Positions 1 through 7,586 of a DNA stretch of 47,095 nucleotides are shown piece after piece. Under the pieces are notes generated by a model. It made no database searches. It worked only from the letters and a program-made list of their open reading frames with translations, and was not told the origin of the DNA. Each line of letters starts with the position of its first letter. Position 1 is the stretch's first letter. The position numbers were made by a program, and so were the translations under genes. Source of the stretch: Bacteroidales bacterium (GTDB lineage Bacteria > Bacteroidota > Bacteroidia > Bacteroidales > F082); assembly GCA_030690365.1 (NCBI GenBank), contig JAUYGX010000130.1, positions 1-47,095 of the forward strand, in the 5' to 3' direction.

Positions 1-1070
1 TGACCAATACAGGTAAAACAACCATTTTTAATTGCATATCAAATACCAAGGCCGAAAGCTCGAGTTATGCTTTTAGTGCGACAAAAAGTAACATTGGCGT
101 GGTTGATGTAATCGATCCGAGGCTGGATGCACTGGATGCACTGGAGCATGCAGAGAGAATAATTCCGGCCACTGTGGAAATTGTGGATGTTCCGGGTCTG
201 GCCAAAGGTTCCAGCCATGGAGAGGGTGTGGGAAATAAGTTTCTGGCCGATATCCAGCAAACAGATGCCATTATTCATGTGTTGCGTTGTTTTGATGATG
301 AAAGCCTGCCCCATATTGAAGGTTCTGTGGATCCTGCGCGTGATATGGACATCGTCGATTTCGAACTTCAGGTACGCGATCTTGATCTCATAAACCGAAA
401 AATAATACGTACAGAGAAATTGGTTAAAACTGGTGATAAGGAGGCTAAAAAGGCACTTGAGATTCTGGAAGTTTATAAAAGTCACCTGGAAAATTTTGGC
501 AATGCCCGTACTGCACCTGTGGGCGAGGACGATACCTATGTTATACAGGATATGTTGTTGTTAACAGCCAAGCCGGTTATCTATGTGTGTAATGTGGATG
601 CCGCTTCAGCGGTAACTGGCAATAAGTATGTAGAACAGGTAAAAAAACAGCTCGAAGGATCAAACAGCCTCATGTTGGTTATTGCCGGCGAGCTGGAAGC
701 CGAGATTGCTGAATTGGAAGATATGGAAGACAGGAAAGCTTTTTTGGAGGATGCCGGTTTATCAGAACCTGGTGTCAACAAACTGGTTCGTGCTGCCTAC
801 GATCAGCTGAACCTTCAGTCATATTTTACCGTGGGAGTAAAGGAAATTAGGGCATGGACTATTAAAAAAGGCATGAAAGCCCCGGCAGCAGCGGGTGTCA
901 TTCACAGCGACCTCGAACGCGGATTTATTCGTGCCGAAGTGATGAAGTATGCCGACTATATACAATACAAAAGTGAAGCAGCGGTTAAGCTGGCAGGTAA
1001 ATTTCATGTGGAAGGCAAGAACTATGTGGTGGATGATGGTGATATTATGAATATCAGGTTTAATGTATAG
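1..1070 (+). CDS. ychF: Redox-regulated ATPase YchF (5' end cut by window)
   Basis: Obg-family P-loop ATPase/GTPase that binds the ribosome. The frame is open from base 3 and upstream of the first ATG (99), so the gene starts before the window; about 355 residues are visible against roughly 363 in the family, so only some 10 residues are missing. The visible P-loop reads NTGKTT, in place of the usual NVGKST. DVPGLAKGSSHGEG is the switch/G3 region, NVD the specificity motif, and the last ~80 residues, from GVKEIRAWTIKKG, form the TGS domain ending in the family's typical DGDIMNIRFNV. No operon partner is visible downstream, where repeats begin. The identification is firm; the P-loop variant may be normal in this phylum. 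Confidence 0.95.
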   Translation, partial: TNTGKTTIFNCISNTKAESSSYAFSATKSNIGVVDVIDPRLDALDALEHAERIIPATVEIVDVPGLAKGSSHGEGVGNKFLADIQQTDAIIHVLRCFDDESLPHIEGSVDPARDMDIVDFELQVRDLDLINRKIIRTEKLVKTGDKEAKKALEILEVYKSHLENFGNARTAPVGEDDTYVIQDMLLLTAKPVIYVCNVDAASAVTGNKYVEQVKKQLEGSNSLMLVIAGELEAEIAELEDMEDRKAFLEDAGLSEPGVNKLVRAAYDQLNLQSYFTVGVKEIRAWTIKKGMKAPAAAGVIHSDLERGFIRAEVMKYADYIQYKSEAAVKLAGKFHVEGKNYVVDDGDIMNIRFNV

Positions 1071-1127
1071 ATAACTTAATTTGAAATAATATTGTTGTTT
1101 CAGATTCATCCCCAAACACCTTTCTGT

Positions 1128-1220
1128 TCATTTCGATAGAGGCAGGCTGAGCGAAAGCGATGGCTGACGAAAGAGAAATCCAGCACAGTGTTGTCATTTC
1201 GACCGCAGGGAGAAATCCCC
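1128..1220 (+). repeat. 93-bp direct repeat, copy A (upstream of GIY-YIG gene)
   Basis: This segment matches 1716-1808 with 7 mismatches in 93 and no gap. It holds two divergent versions of one core, running from TCATTTCGA to GAGAAATCC; the second core starts TGTCATTTCGACC near 1193. Together with copy B it brackets the GIY-YIG gene at 1324-1626. The core belongs to a dispersed intergenic family with inverted versions elsewhere in the window. The remainder of 1071-1323 shows no gene. Confidence 0.85.
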
Positions 1221-1323
1221 TGGGCAAAACCCGCTTTTCTTTTAGGATATCTCATCAGTCTCGTAGTTTGAAAAGTTATTAAAGCGTCCATCAAAAATTG
1301 ATTTTATTTCCTAATTTTACGCA

Positions 1324-1626
1324 ATGGCCGTATCACACAACTACTTTGATTATATAATGACCAACAAGCACAAAAACGTGCTTTACATTGGAGTAACAAA
1401 TGACATCGAAAGGCGTATTTATGAACATGAAACGGGTGAATACAAATGGTTTACGAAAAAATACAACTGCCATTATTTAGTTTATTACGAGTACTTCACT
1501 TTCATTGAACATGCCATTGAAAGAGAAAAGGAGATTAAAAAATGGAGAAGGGAAAAGAAAGATAAACTGATAATGTCTTTTAACCCGGAATGGCGTTTAT
1601 TAAATAAGGATATTGAAGGAATTTGA
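1324..1626 (+). CDS. Small GIY-YIG nuclease family protein
   Basis: Stand-alone GIY-YIG domain of 100 residues, related to the UvrC N-terminal fold. The DYI (residues 9-11) and YIG (21-23) motifs are 9 residues apart, followed by VTNDIERRIYEH with the conserved arginine (R30/R31), then FTKKYNCHYLVYYE, EREKEIKKWRREKK and NPEW, all typical of the short bacterial YhbQ-like group. It probably acts as a metal-dependent single-domain endonuclease; the substrate is unknown. It sits alone between two 93-bp direct repeats (1128-1220 and 1716-1808) and upstream of 49-bp tandem arrays, which suggests a link with these repeats by analogy with REP-associated transposases. That link is inference. The ATG follows an AT-rich stretch; no Shine-Dalgarno is seen. 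Confidence 0.9.
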   Translation: MAVSHNYFDYIMTNKHKNVLYIGVTNDIERRIYEHETGEYKWFTKKYNCHYLVYYEYFTFIEHAIEREKEIKKWRREKKDKLIMSFNPEWRLLNKDIEGI

Positions 1627-1715
1627 TTGGACTATTAATGAATGATCATTGTTATTTTGACGACGAAGGAGGAATCCTGCCTGCCTTAGGCTGAAATTCC
1701 CCAAGAACTTTGTTG

Positions 1716-1808
1716 TCATTTCGATTGAGGCAGACTGAGCAAAAGCGATTGCTGACGAAAGAGAAATCCAGCACTATGTTGTCTTTTCGACCGCAGGGAG
1801 AAATCCCC
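1716..1808 (+). repeat. 93-bp direct repeat, copy B (downstream of GIY-YIG gene)
   Basis: Second copy of the 93-bp unit, 588 bp from copy A and about 92 percent identical. A more diverged single core lies at about 1649-1677 (TTATTTTGACGACGAAGG, then GGAATCC). No real coding sequence is supported anywhere from 1627 to 2259; this 633-bp stretch is almost wholly repeat-derived. Confidence 0.85.
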
Positions 1809-1850
1809 CAGAAACATAGTCATCTCCTTTCACTGCGCTTCCCTCGACAT

Positions 1851-1948
1851 GACAGGGTAGTGCTTTGGGAATGTCTCGTCGCTGCGCTTCCCTCGACATG
1901 ACAGGGTGGTGCTTTGGGGATGTCTCGTCGCTGCGCTTCCCTCGATAT
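1851..1948. repeat. 49-bp tandem repeat array 1 (two units plus a partial)
   Basis: Units begin with GACAGGGTGGTGCTTTGGGG at 1851 and 1900, exactly 49 bp apart; a third GACA occurs at 1949, where the sequence diverges. A degenerate partial unit precedes it from about 1818. Read on the minus strand, the unit starts TGTCATGTCGAGGGAAGCG and ends near GACGAGACATCCCC, so it is an inverted relative of the TGTCATTTCGA-GAGAAATCC core. Units are contiguous, without spacers. Confidence 0.92.
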
Positions 1949-1966
1949 GACAATCCCAGACTATGT

Positions 1967-2056
1967 TGTCATTTCGACCGTAGGGAGAAATCCCCCAGAA
2001 ACAAGGCCATCTCCGGTCTTGGGGGATTTCTCAGTCGTGCCTCCTTCGGCATGACA
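1967..2056. repeat. Imperfect inverted repeat of the TGTCATTTCGA family
   Basis: Left arm 1967-1996 (TGTCATTTCGACCGTAGGG, then AGAAATCCCCC) faces a right arm 2021-2056 whose complement starts TGTCATGCCGAAGGAGG and ends AGAAATCCCCCAAGA. The arms can fold into a long interrupted hairpin around a 24-base loop. This is the head-to-head form of the core and links the forward copies to the reverse-oriented tandem units. Confidence 0.75.
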
Positions 2057-2248
2057 GGGTGGTGCTTTGGGGATGTCTCGTCGCTGCGCTTCCCTCGACA
2101 TGACAGGATGGTGCTTTGGGGATGTCTCGTCGCTGCGCTTTGCTCGACATGACAGGTTGGTGCTTTGGGGATGTCTCGTCGCTGCGCTTCCCTCGACATG
2201 ACAGGGTGGTGCTTTGGGGATGTCTCGTCGCTGCGCTTCCCTCGACAT
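2053..2248. repeat. 49-bp tandem repeat array 2 (four units) abutting clpB
   Basis: Four contiguous units start at 2053, 2102, 2151 and 2200, each exactly 49 bp, with one to a few substitutions between units (for example TTTGCTCG for TTCCCTCG in the second unit). The array ends 11 bases from the clpB stop codon, so it is probably transcribed as part of the clpB 3' region. Because 49 is not a multiple of three, all three minus frames stay open, which produces spurious ORFs. Confidence 0.93.
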
Positions 2249-2259
2249 GACAGCTTTGA

Positions 2260-4863
2260 TCAATGAATGACCGGGCTATTCCTGAACACCAGCTTTTCTC
2301 CTTCAGCATCCACAAGAATATGGTCGCTGCTATTGAGCTTCCCGGCAAGGATCATTTTCGAAAGTTCTTTCAGCACCTCGCGTTGGATAACCCTTTTCAG
2401 GGGACGTGCACCAAAATGTGGGTCAAAGCCAATCTCAGCTAATCTGTCGGCAGCTAAGTCAGTGAGGGTGATGTGGATGTTGTTTTTCTCCAGCATCTTC
2501 TGCACTCCTTTAAACTGAAGTGTAACAATTTCCCTGATTTCGTTTTGGGTTAACGGTTTAAACATGATGATTTCGTCTACCCGGTTTAAAAATTCGGGTC
2601 GGATGGTTTGGCGCAGCAGGCTGAAAACTTCTTTGCGTGTCTTTTCTTCCACTTCTTCCATGTTGCTCTCGGTTAAGCCGGATAGATTTTCCTGGATGAT
2701 ATGCGATCCGATGTTCGAGGTCATGATGATGATGGTATTTTTAAAATCCACTAAACGACCTTTATTATCTGTCAACCTTCCATCGTCAAGTACCTGAAGG
2801 AGAATGTTAAATACATCCGGATGGGCTTTCTCGATTTCGTCAAGAAGAACCACCGAGTAAGGCTTGCGGCGCACGGCTTCGGTTAGCTGACCACTTTCGT
2901 CGTAACCCACATATCCGGGAGGCGCACCAACCAGCCTCGAAACAGAATGTCGTTCCTGGTATTCCGACATGTCGATGCGCACCATGGCGTTTTCGTTGTT
3001 AAAGAGAAAATCAGCCAACGCTTTGGCGAGTTCGGTCTTGCCCACGCCTGTGGTTCCAAGGAAAATAAAAGAGCCGATGGGCCGTTTTTCATCCTGCAAA
3101 CCGGCACGGCTCCTTCTGATGGCATCCGCAATGGCAGAGATGGCGTCTTCCTGGCCAACCACACGGGTGTGCAATTCGGCTTCCAGTGTCAGCAGCTTTT
3201 CGCGTTCGCTTTGTAACATCCGGTTGACGGGGATGCCGGTCCATTTGCTAACCACATCGGCAATATCCTCTGCGCCCACCTCCTCATTGATAAGTGGTTT
3301 GTCACCTTGAAGTGAAGTCAACTGTGCCTGATAGGCTTCGGTATCAGCCTGATTTTGCTGTAGTTTACCGTATCTGATTTCGGCTACCCGGCCGTAATCA
3401 CCGTCGCGTTCGGCACGTTCTGCTTCCAGTTTCAGGTTTTCGATATCAATTTTCTTCATCTGAATTTTATCCACCAGATCCTTTTCAGCCTGCCAACGCG
3501 CACGCAAATCGGTGCGGACTTCATTCAGGTTGGCCAATTCCTTGTTGATGGTTTCAAGCTTATGCTTGTCATTTTCACGCTTGATGGCTTCGCGTTCTAT
3601 TTCCAGTTGACGTACACGACGTTCCACAGATTCCAATTCTTCAGGTAATGAATTGATTTCGAGTTTTAACTTGGAAGCTGCTTCGTCGATCAGGTCGATG
3701 GCTTTATCGGGCAAAAACCGGTCGGTGATATAGCGTTGCGACAGTTCTACCGCAGCCACAATCGCTTCATCCTTAATTCTTACCTTGTGGTGATTCTCGT
3801 ATCTTTCTTTTAACCCGCGTAAAATAGATACGGCGGAAAGGGTGTCAGGTTCGTTTACCATCACAATCTGAAAACGGCGTTCGAGGGCCTTGTCTTTTTC
3901 AAAGAATTTTTGGTATTCTTTTAAAGTGGTGGCTCCGATGGCGCGCAATTCGCCTCTGGCCAGGGCTGGTTTGAGAATGTTGGCGGCATCCATGGCACCT
4001 TCCGACTTTCCGGCACCTACCAGGGTGTGGATTTCATCAATAAAGAGGATGATCTCTCCGTCGGAGTCGATCACTTCTTTTACGACACTTTTTAATCGTT
4101 CCTCAAATTCACCTTTATATTTTGCTCCTGCAATCAAAGCCCCCATGTCGAGGGAGAAAATCAATTTTGATTTCAGGTTTTCGGGTACGTCGCCATTTAC
4201 CACGCGGTGAGCCAGTCCTTCGGCGATGGCTGTTTTTCCAACACCAGGTTCACCAATCAGGATGGGGTTGTTTTTGGTGCGACGTGATAAAATTTGAAGT
4301 ACACGTCTGATTTCATCATCGCGCCCGATTACCGGGTCGAGCTTACCTGAACTGGCCAAATCGTTGAGGTTTTTTCCGTAACGCGCCAGTGCATTGTACT
4401 GGTCTTCTGCACTCTGACTGTTAACAGTAGCTCCTTTTCGCAGTTGTTTGATGGCCTCGGTGAGGTCCTTTTTATTGACCTGATTGTCTTTTAAGAGTGC
4501 TTGAGCAGTACTTTTTTGATCCAACAAGGCAAGTAATAAATGCTCGATGGAAATAAAATCGTCGTTAAATTCTTTGAGGTATTTTCTGGCGGTATTGAGC
4601 ACCTGACTGGCTTCGTTTGAGAAATACGGTTCGCCACCGCTTACTTTGGGCAGCGATTCAATGATTCTGACAACGGCCTGTGAAAACACAGTATAGTTGA
4701 CATTCATTTTCTTAAGCAAAAAGGGTGTTACATTTTCGTCTGTTTCAATAATCCCTTTCAGCAGGTGGATATTTTCGATGGCCTGATTCTGGTAGGTTAC
4801 AGCCACTTCCTGCGCTTTCTGTATCGCTTCCTGCGATTTTATTGTAAATTGATTTAAGTTCAT
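2260..4863 (-). CDS. clpB: ATP-dependent chaperone ClpB
   Basis: Hexameric Hsp100 disaggregase of 867 residues, the usual ClpB length, acting in the cytoplasm with DnaK to recover aggregated proteins. The order is Clp N-domain (about 1-150), NBD1 with Walker A GEPGVGKTAIAEG and Walker B ILFIDEIHTL, a long coiled-coil M-domain (about 400-530, rich in E, K and R), and NBD2 with Walker A GTTGVGKTELAK and Walker B VVLLDEIEKAHPDV, then the C-terminal small domain. The M-domain and the absence of a ClpP-docking loop separate it from ClpA/ClpC. It is transcribed alone, divergent from the gene at 5100; no CIRCE-type operator was noticed in the 236-bp gap. Its 3' end lies 11 bp from the tandem array. 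Confidence 0.98.
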   Translation of the reverse strand: MNLNQFTIKSQEAIQKAQEVAVTYQNQAIENIHLLKGIIETDENVTPFLLKKMNVNYTVFSQAVVRIIESLPKVSGGEPYFSNEASQVLNTARKYLKEFNDDFISIEHLLLALLDQKSTAQALLKDNQVNKKDLTEAIKQLRKGATVNSQSAEDQYNALARYGKNLNDLASSGKLDPVIGRDDEIRRVLQILSRRTKNNPILIGEPGVGKTAIAEGLAHRVVNGDVPENLKSKLIFSLDMGALIAGAKYKGEFEERLKSVVKEVIDSDGEIILFIDEIHTLVGAGKSEGAMDAANILKPALARGELRAIGATTLKEYQKFFEKDKALERRFQIVMVNEPDTLSAVSILRGLKERYENHHKVRIKDEAIVAAVELSQRYITDRFLPDKAIDLIDEAASKLKLEINSLPEELESVERRVRQLEIEREAIKRENDKHKLETINKELANLNEVRTDLRARWQAEKDLVDKIQMKKIDIENLKLEAERAERDGDYGRVAEIRYGKLQQNQADTEAYQAQLTSLQGDKPLINEEVGAEDIADVVSKWTGIPVNRMLQSEREKLLTLEAELHTRVVGQEDAISAIADAIRRSRAGLQDEKRPIGSFIFLGTTGVGKTELAKALADFLFNNENAMVRIDMSEYQERHSVSRLVGAPPGYVGYDESGQLTEAVRRKPYSVVLLDEIEKAHPDVFNILLQVLDDGRLTDNKGRLVDFKNTIIIMTSNIGSHIIQENLSGLTESNMEEVEEKTRKEVFSLLRQTIRPEFLNRVDEIIMFKPLTQNEIREIVTLQFKGVQKMLEKNNIHITLTDLAADRLAEIGFDPHFGARPLKRVIQREVLKELSKMILAGKLNSSDHILVDAEGEKLVFRNSPVIH

Positions 4864-5099
4864 ATCCGCAGTTTTCGGTTGATGATTGATCTATCTTTTT
4901 TTTCCTGAATTTCACATCAAATCCAAAACCAAAAGCCAAATGAGCTAGATTTCGGAAATTATGTCGTAAAATATTTTTAAAACTGACAAAATGACTGATT
5001 ATTAGCAGGTTGTTTAAAAAATAAAATCTGCAAAGAAGCGTTTCTCGAATAGTGCTATCTTCGCCATTGAAGATTACGTTGCTAAGTTATGAATAATAT

Positions 5100-5462
5100 A
5101 TGATGAAAAAAACACTGGTGCTTGGGGGAAGTATAAAACCCGGGCGTTTTTCAAATAAGGCTATCCGGCTTCTGACGGCTCATGGCCATCCTGTGGTATC
5201 GATCGGGTTAAAGCCCGGACAGGTTGAGGAGACATTGATTGAGACGGGGTTTCTTGATTTTCAGGATGTTCATACCGTAACCATGTACCTTGGCCCACAA
5301 AACCAACCACCCTATTACGACTATATTTTGGGATTACATCCAAAGCGTGTGGTTTTTAATCCGGGAACTGAAAATGCAGAATTTATCAGGAGCCTTCGTG
5401 CAGCGGGAATTGAGGTGGTTGAGCATTGTACTTTGGTCATGCTCGACTCCGGGATTTTCTGA
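5100..5462 (+). CDS. CoA-binding domain protein (YccU-like)
   Basis: Small single-domain protein of 120 residues with a Rossmann-type CoA_binding_2 fold. It shows TLVLGGSIKPGRFSNKAIRL near the N-terminus, then the alternating beta-alpha pattern with HPVVSIGLKPG, VHTVTMYLGP, KRVVFNPGTENAEF and the terminal VVEHCTLVML, where the Cys is typical of this family. Family members bind CoA or another nucleotide, but the cellular role is not established. Two in-frame ATGs (5100 and 5103) are equally possible. It is divergent from clpB, with 73 bp to the next gene and a separate promoter there. Confidence 0.88.
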   Translation: MMKKTLVLGGSIKPGRFSNKAIRLLTAHGHPVVSIGLKPGQVEETLIETGFLDFQDVHTVTMYLGPQNQPPYYDYILGLHPKRVVFNPGTENAEFIRSLRAAGIEVVEHCTLVMLDSGIF

Positions 5463-5495
5463 TCTGCATCCACCGGGCAGGAAACTATATTTTAC

Positions 5496-5503
5496 TAACT
5501 TTG
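5496..5503 (+). promoter_or_regulatory. Predicted -7 element (TAACTTTG)
   Basis: Exact match to the Bacteroidota -7 consensus TAnnTTTG, followed by GCACC, 31 bases before the ATG at 5535. No clear -33 TTG was found at the usual spacing, so the call rests on the -7 box and position. Confidence 0.5.
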
Positions 5504-5534
5504 CACCGTATTTTACATCCAATAGCGACTTTGT

Positions 5535-6716
5535 ATGACCATAGCAAGAAGCATAATTAAGACCTTCAAAATTTCATTTGTTCTAGCATTGGTGTTTAAT
5601 GCCTTATCCGGAAAAGCACAGGATACATGTGCCATTTCAATTGATACCCAGATGCCTGTATGTCCTGAAACCTATTTTGAATTAAGTGTTTTTGAGCGTG
5701 TTAACCAGACTTTCGACTGGCAGCAGGAGGAGGGAAGCGGATTTGTATCGGTGGGGAATGAGTCAGTTTTGGCCGTGAAATTGAATGATTCTGCTACGTT
5801 TAAAGTCATTGTTCGCGATACCATCACCAATCAGGTTTGTGAAAGTGAATTGTTTGGGGTGAGTGTTTATCCTCCTATCCACATCGAATTTGTTCAGATA
5901 AGATTAACCTGTACCAATGGTGATACTATTAACGGTAGAACTGCCCAGGTGAGAGCTACAGCATCTGGAGCTTTTCAACCTGATGAGTATCATTATTTTT
6001 GGGAGTATCCAGCTCAGATTATCGGCGATTCATCATTGGCTCTTGGTTTAAAGGGCCATCAAAATTATGCCATCGCGGTCAAGGATCGTTATGGGTGTGT
6101 TGCCCGCGACACTTTTTATACACAAGTCTATCCAAATCCGGTTATTGAGATATTTACTGATCCCAATGATACGGTTTATCTCCAAAATCCTTCGGTAACC
6201 TATAGCTATAACAACCTATCCATCGATAGCATTGCCCTTTCCACCCATTCGTGGGAGATCATCGAAGGGGATACGGTTTTTACATCTGAATTGGAGGCTC
6301 CGGTTTACAGGTACAATAGTACAGGTGAATTTATGGCCTACCTTACCGTGGTAAATCCAGAAGGCTGCGATACAACATATGCAACTACAGTAACAGTGAA
6401 ACCTGTTGAACTGTATATCCCTAACGTATTTACACCGGGTACCAGCCCGGGTGTCAACGACTTTTTTGAGGTTACCACCAAGGAAAATCAGGAGAAAGGA
6501 ACTACAGACATTGAAACATTGCAGCGTTTTTATGAGAACTCGCGTTTGGTGGTATTTAACCGTTTAGGTAAAAAAGTATTTGAAGCAGATAATTACGACA
6601 ACAAATGGGACGGGGATAACCTGCCCGATGGGGTTTATTATTATGTGCTTGAATGTCATGGTGCTAAAAGTACCGATGTGTTTAAAGGCTCTGTAACCAT
6701 TATCAGAGGAAATTAA
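5535..6716 (+). CDS. Secreted protein with gliding motility-associated C-terminal (CHU_C) domain
   Basis: 393-residue exported protein. A signal peptide covers about residues 1-28 (hydrophobic FVLALVFNALSGKAQ). The middle holds Ig/PKD-like beta repeats, including TYSYNNLSIDSIALSTHSWE and EFMAYLTVVNPEGCDTTY. The last ~100 residues match the gliding motility-associated C-terminal domain: LYIPNVFTPG, NDFFEV, LVVFNRLGKKVFEADNYDNKWDG written across two strands, and LPDGVYYYVLE. That domain is a type IX secretion signal or cell-surface module in Bacteroidota. It is the first gene of a forward run leading to DUF1573, yajC, ybbR and coaE. Ligand or substrate is unknown. Confidence 0.9.
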   Translation: MTIARSIIKTFKISFVLALVFNALSGKAQDTCAISIDTQMPVCPETYFELSVFERVNQTFDWQQEEGSGFVSVGNESVLAVKLNDSATFKVIVRDTITNQVCESELFGVSVYPPIHIEFVQIRLTCTNGDTINGRTAQVRATASGAFQPDEYHYFWEYPAQIIGDSSLALGLKGHQNYAIAVKDRYGCVARDTFYTQVYPNPVIEIFTDPNDTVYLQNPSVTYSYNNLSIDSIALSTHSWEIIEGDTVFTSELEAPVYRYNSTGEFMAYLTVVNPEGCDTTYATTVTVKPVELYIPNVFTPGTSPGVNDFFEVTTKENQEKGTTDIETLQRFYENSRLVVFNRLGKKVFEADNYDNKWDGDNLPDGVYYYVLECHGAKSTDVFKGSVTIIRGN

Positions 6717-6728
6717 AGGAGATTAAAA

Positions 6729-7178
6729 ATGAAACATTTATTGTGGATGGTGATGTTGGTGGTTATTGCTACATCCTGCGCCAATTCAGGATCGAAAAAA
6801 ATCAGTACCGATTTGGTCAACAATCCAAGTTCAGCAAAAACAACGGCTACCGATGCGCCACAGATTAAGTTTGAAAAAACCGAACACGATTTTGGCCGGA
6901 TAATTCAAGGCGAAAGGGTGACCTATCAGTTTAAATTCACCAATACCGGACAATCTGATTTGTTGATTTCAAAGGTCAGCACCAGTTGTGGGTGCACCGT
7001 TGGCAAATATACCAAAACGCCCATTGCTCCGGGCGAAAGCGATTTTATCGAAGCTTCTTTCGATAGCAGTGGACGTAAAGGTATTCAAAAGAAAACCATC
7101 ACCGTCCTGACAAATACACAACCCAATACTACTACACTTTTAATCAAGGCAGAAATCGTGATGCCTGAAAATATTTAA
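6729..7178 (+). CDS. DUF1573 domain lipoprotein
   Basis: 149-residue protein with a lipoprotein signal: hydrophobic stretch, then ATSC with the lipidated Cys at residue 17. Residues about 47-145 form the DUF1573 immunoglobulin-like (ASPM/SPD-2/Hydin-type) domain, shown by [33 protein letters not shown], the signature SCGCTVGKY, and [19 protein letters not shown]. Function is not established; these proteins are abundant in Bacteroidota envelopes. It lies 12 bp after the CHU_C gene and 20 bp before yajC, a conserved order in the phylum. Confidence 0.93.
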   Translation: MKHLLWMVMLVVIATSCANSGSKKISTDLVNNPSSAKTTATDAPQIKFEKTEHDFGRIIQGERVTYQFKFTNTGQSDLLISKVSTSCGCTVGKYTKTPIAPGESDFIEASFDSSGRKGIQKKTITVLTNTQPNTTTLLIKAEIVMPENI

Positions 7179-7198
7179 ACCAAATAAATCCATTTACT

Positions 7199-7519
7199 AT
7201 GAAATTGATGCTTATCCTATTACAGGCAGCCGAATCCTCAGAAAGCAGTTGGATGTCGATGTTGCCATTGTTCTTAATTTTAGTTGTATTCTATTTTTTC
7301 TTTATCCGTCCACAGACGAAGAAAACCAAGGAACAAAAGAAATTCAGAGAAGCCCTGCAGAAAGGCCAAAAGGTAGTTACCATAGGAGGAATCCATGGTA
7401 AGATTACCGAAGTAAACGAAACCACCGTCGTGCTTGATATTGCCGGCGGCCAGGTGAAAGTGACCGTCGAAAAAAGTGCGATTGTTGTTGATACATCCGA
7501 CATTGGTCAGGCCAAGTAA
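7199..7519 (+). CDS. yajC: Preprotein translocase subunit YajC
   Basis: 106-residue inner-membrane protein that associates with the SecDF part of the Sec translocon. It has one transmembrane helix (about residues 21-38, [18 protein letters not shown]) followed by the diagnostic [20 protein letters not shown] and a small soluble beta domain with [14 protein letters not shown] and [20 protein letters not shown]. Length and motifs fit the family exactly. A rho-independent terminator follows at 7553-7586. Confidence 0.97.
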   Translation: MKLMLILLQAAESSESSWMSMLPLFLILVVFYFFFIRPQTKKTKEQKKFREALQKGQKVVTIGGIHGKITEVNETTVVLDIAGGQVKVTVEKSAIVVDTSDIGQAK

Positions 7520-7552
7520 TTTTTTTATATTTCATTGAAACAAAATTAATTA

Positions 7553-7586
7553 CCCGGAGTATGACTATTCAGGCTCCGGTTTTTTT
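7553..7586 (+). terminator. Rho-independent terminator after yajC
   Basis: A short CCGGAG stem pairs with CTCCGG across a 14-base loop and is followed by seven T. The T tract runs directly into the ATG at 7587, so the hairpin sits exactly at the start of the next gene and could attenuate it or occlude its start. Confidence 0.7.

Noticed and set aside
1324-1626. Homing endonuclease inside an intron or intein
   Set aside because: The GIY-YIG gene is intergenic, has no DNA-binding extension, and the flanking sequence shows no split gene or intron structure.
1851-2248. CRISPR array
   Set aside because: Units are contiguous without unique spacers, are 49 bp long throughout, and no cas gene is present.
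1865-2348. Several overlapping ORFs on both strands of about 76-105 codons (for example 1865-2152 plus, 1961-2263 minus, 2031-2348 minus)
   Set aside because: They are translations of the 49-bp tandem repeat, open in all frames because 49 is not a multiple of three and the unit has no stop on the minus strand.
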